Assembly: GCA_964458705.1 (NCBI GenBank)
Contig: CAYWKD010000019.1
Span: 4,915-68,914, forward strand
DNA from: JAAUTG01 sp964458705
GTDB lineage: Bacteria > Bacteroidota > Bacteroidia > Chitinophagales > Saprospiraceae
Reading direction: 5' to 3'
Length of the DNA stretch: 64,000 nucleotides
Of the stretch, positions 62,658-64,000 are shown one piece after another; within the stretch, counting starts at the first letter, position 1, and the number at the start of each line of letters is the position of its first letter. The translations under genes and the position numbers were made by a program. The notes beneath the pieces were generated by a model. The model made no database searches. It saw only the letters and a program-made list of their open reading frames with translations, and was not told the DNA's origin.

Positions 62658-63461
62658 TCAACTAGCCCCATCCTCCCTAAGTGCTTGGATAACAGCTAAT
62701 ACAATAATAATAGCCACTACTGCTAAAGAACTCCATAACCAGATGCCTGTTTCTTGCTTGAACCACCAATTGTAAATGCCTCCGCCTAGTACACCCCCAA
62801 TAATAGGCCCAATCACTGGAACAGGAGCATAGCCCCAGTCGGAATCACCTTTTCCTTTGATCGGAAGTACAAAATGAGCAATACGCGGTGCTAAATCACG
62901 AGCAGGATTAATGGCGTAGCCAGTAGTCCCGCCAAGCGCAATACCAATGGTCATGATTAAAAGCCCTACGATGAGAGGATTTAAGCCTTCCGTAAATTGA
63001 TTTGCACCAATGAAAAGCAAGCTAAACACGAGTACAAAAGTCCCAATAATTTCACTTATTAAATTTGACCAAAAAGCAGGAACAGCCGGACTTGTAGAAA
63101 AAATACCGAGTTTTGTAGCAGCATCTTCTGTCTTGCCCCAATGTGGTAAATAATGCACCCAAACTAGGGCAGCACCCATAAAAGCACCCATCATTTGTGC
63201 TAAAATATAAGCCGGTACATCTTCCCAAGGGAATGCTCCTGTTGTGGCTAGCCCAAGCGTTACAGCAGGGTTAAGATGTGCCCCACTTACACCTCCCACC
63301 GCATAAACTGCTAGCATGACTGCCATACCCCATCCAACACTTACCATCAGCCAACCTTGATTTTTTGCATAAGATTTGTTGAGGCTACTACCGGCTACTG
63401 AGCCAGATCCGAGTAAGATCAGCACCATAGTGCCAATAACTTCTCCAGTGAAAGGTGTCAT
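62658..63461 (-). CDS. glpF: Glycerol uptake facilitator / aquaglyceroporin (MIP family)
   Basis: A 267-aa six-helix channel for glycerol. Both half-helix motifs are present: SGAHLNPAVTLGLA (first NPA) and GYAINPARDLAPRIAHF (second NPA followed by R-D, the Asp typical of glycerol-conducting members). The N-terminal helix reads MTPFTGEVIGTMVLILLGSG. The family splits into water and glycerol types; the Asp and overall length favour glycerol. No glpK or glpD is next to it. A weak -7 box TAATTTTG (63571-63578, minus strand) lies about 110 bp upstream. Confidence 0.92.
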   Translation of the reverse strand: MTPFTGEVIGTMVLILLGSGSVAGSSLNKSYAKNQGWLMVSVGWGMAVMLAVYAVGGVSGAHLNPAVTLGLATTGAFPWEDVPAYILAQMMGAFMGAALVWVHYLPHWGKTEDAATKLGIFSTSPAVPAFWSNLISEIIGTFVLVFSLLFIGANQFTEGLNPLIVGLLIMTIGIALGGTTGYAINPARDLAPRIAHFVLPIKGKGDSDWGYAPVPVIGPIIGGVLGGGIYNWWFKQETGIWLWSSLAVVAIIIVLAVIQALREDGAS

Positions 63462-63930
63462 AAGTTGATTTCGTTTGTTGTGATTTTGATTGATCTGTTT
63501 CGCCGAGCAAGATAGAAAAAAATAGAATAGCCATCTAGGAACAATAAGTTATTTTACAGCACAACCGCATCAAAATTAAAGTCTGCCGAAATCGAATAAC
63601 TCATGGATACGGTTCAGTTTTCGGTAGTGCATTATGCCCTTCAATGCGCTTGGTCAACTCTTCTCTAGTCAAATACACGTAGTTGCTCAACACCGTTTTA
63701 AAACCTCTAAATTTGTTGGCTCAATAGATCATTTCTCATTAAAAGCGGCAAAGGAAAAAGACCGCATCAGCACCTCATCAGAAAAGATGTTGAGCATTTT
63801 ACAAAAATATTATGTAATTTGTCTACTGAAAAATTGATTGTTTAGATTAGATAACTTGACAAAATCGAGAAACCCAAACTAAAGTTTGAAATACCTCTGC
63901 TACGGTACTTCAACGTCAGCTCAAACTAAA
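63462..63930. other. Intergenic region before the window-edge gene
   Basis: 469 bp without a supported gene. A 67-codon frame (63634-63837) has no recognisable domain and is not called. The 14-bp palindrome CAAACTAAAGTTTG lies at 63875-63888. The nonamer CAAACTAAA recurs at 63922-63930, directly before the ATG of the last gene. Confidence 0.4.
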
Positions 63931-64000
63931 ATGACAGAAAAGAAAACTACACTAGAATTATTATCAAAGGGACACACCGCCGAGGCACTCGACAAGTTGC
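63931..64000 (+). CDS. Partial gene; N-terminus resembles an effector-associated domain
   Basis: Only 23 codons are inside the window: MTEKKTTLELLSKGHTAEAL, then DKL, open at the edge. The pattern of a short helix followed by L-x-x-G-x-T-x-E-A-L-x-x-L resembles the start of EAD-type death-like adaptor domains (for example EAD11) found on conflict-system effectors in Bacteroidota. It also resembles a TPR-like helix, so the assignment is tentative. The rest of the protein lies beyond 64000. Confidence 0.5.
   Translation, partial: MTEKKTTLELLSKGHTAEALDKL

Noticed and set aside
63634..63837. A 67-codon frame before the last gene
   Set aside because: No recognisable domain, no promoter box or ribosome site, and composition like non-coding sequence; kept only as part of the intergenic description.
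1..64000. tRNA, rRNA, CRISPR arrays, insertion sequences, prophage
   Set aside because: I looked through the intergenic regions for TPsiC-like GGTTCGAATCC blocks, regular direct repeats with spacers, and transposase-like frames and found none convincing.

Overview
The window comes from a bacterium of the Bacteroidota, most likely the Saprospiria (Lewinella-like). The evidence is AT-rich coding sequence (about 40% GC by eye), start-proximal TAnnTTTG promoter boxes, a large secreted metalloprotease with GEVED, fibronectin III and type IX secretion (T9SS) C-terminal domains, type-II glutamine synthetase, a Lacal_2735-type small protein, and an HNH/AP2 protein. The taxonomic placement is inferred from gene content. 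I found no rRNA, tRNA, CRISPR array, insertion sequence or prophage.

Layout. 1-2.8 kb: a two-gene envelope module (coiled-coil membrane protein; periplasmic binding domain fused to OmpA). 2.9-4.6 kb: etfB-etfA on the minus strand behind a long structured leader. 5-9 kb: TPR protein, UvrD-like helicase fused to a PD-(D/E)XK nuclease with a probable Fe-S cluster, and an OsmC protein. 9-16.6 kb: POT peptide transporter, the secreted metalloprotease, a small membrane protein and a SulP anion transporter. 16.7-22.6 kb: a surface-glycan region (WecA-like initiator, four glycosyltransferases, a sulfotransferase), AT-rich and partly mosaic. 22.7-31.2 kb: phospholipid and housekeeping genes (CPBP protease, cdsA, psd, tsaE, alanine dehydrogenase, Hsp15, two cyclophilin lipoproteins, a deacetylase, crcB). 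31.3-35 kb: the beta-oxidation operon fadN-fadA. 35.2-40.7 kb: S15 peptidase, purM-like gene, second CPBP protease, HNH/AP2 protein, mnmD. 41-46 kb: truncated ECF sigma factor, GC-rich phosphodiesterase, GH20 hexosaminidase, thioredoxin-like protein, 54-aa protein. 46-54.8 kb: smc, typA, glnA (GSII) and amt. 55-57.5 kb: a helix-hairpin-helix outer-membrane gene broken by one in-frame amber codon, then an ArsR regulator. 57.7-63.5 kb: nadE, START protein, thyA, HD phosphohydrolase and glpF. The last 70 bases open a gene that may begin with an effector-associated domain.

How the genes work together. The clearest regulatory link is an identical 18-bp perfect palindrome, TTAGCGAAAATTCGCTAA, upstream of fadN-fadA (where it overlaps the predicted transcription start) and in the etfB/TPR intergenic region. 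ETF takes the electrons from acyl-CoA dehydrogenation, so the palindrome probably marks a fatty-acid degradation regulon with its repressor outside the window. glnA and amt form a nitrogen assimilation pair. The 17-22.6 kb genes would build a sulfated surface polysaccharide.

Best candidates for something undescribed are the HNH/AP2 protein that has lost its HNH catalytic residues (a possible domesticated homing endonuclease acting as a DNA-binding protein), the fad/etf operator, and the binding-protein/OmpA fusion module. I did not see a complete, clearly novel multi-gene system inside the window.
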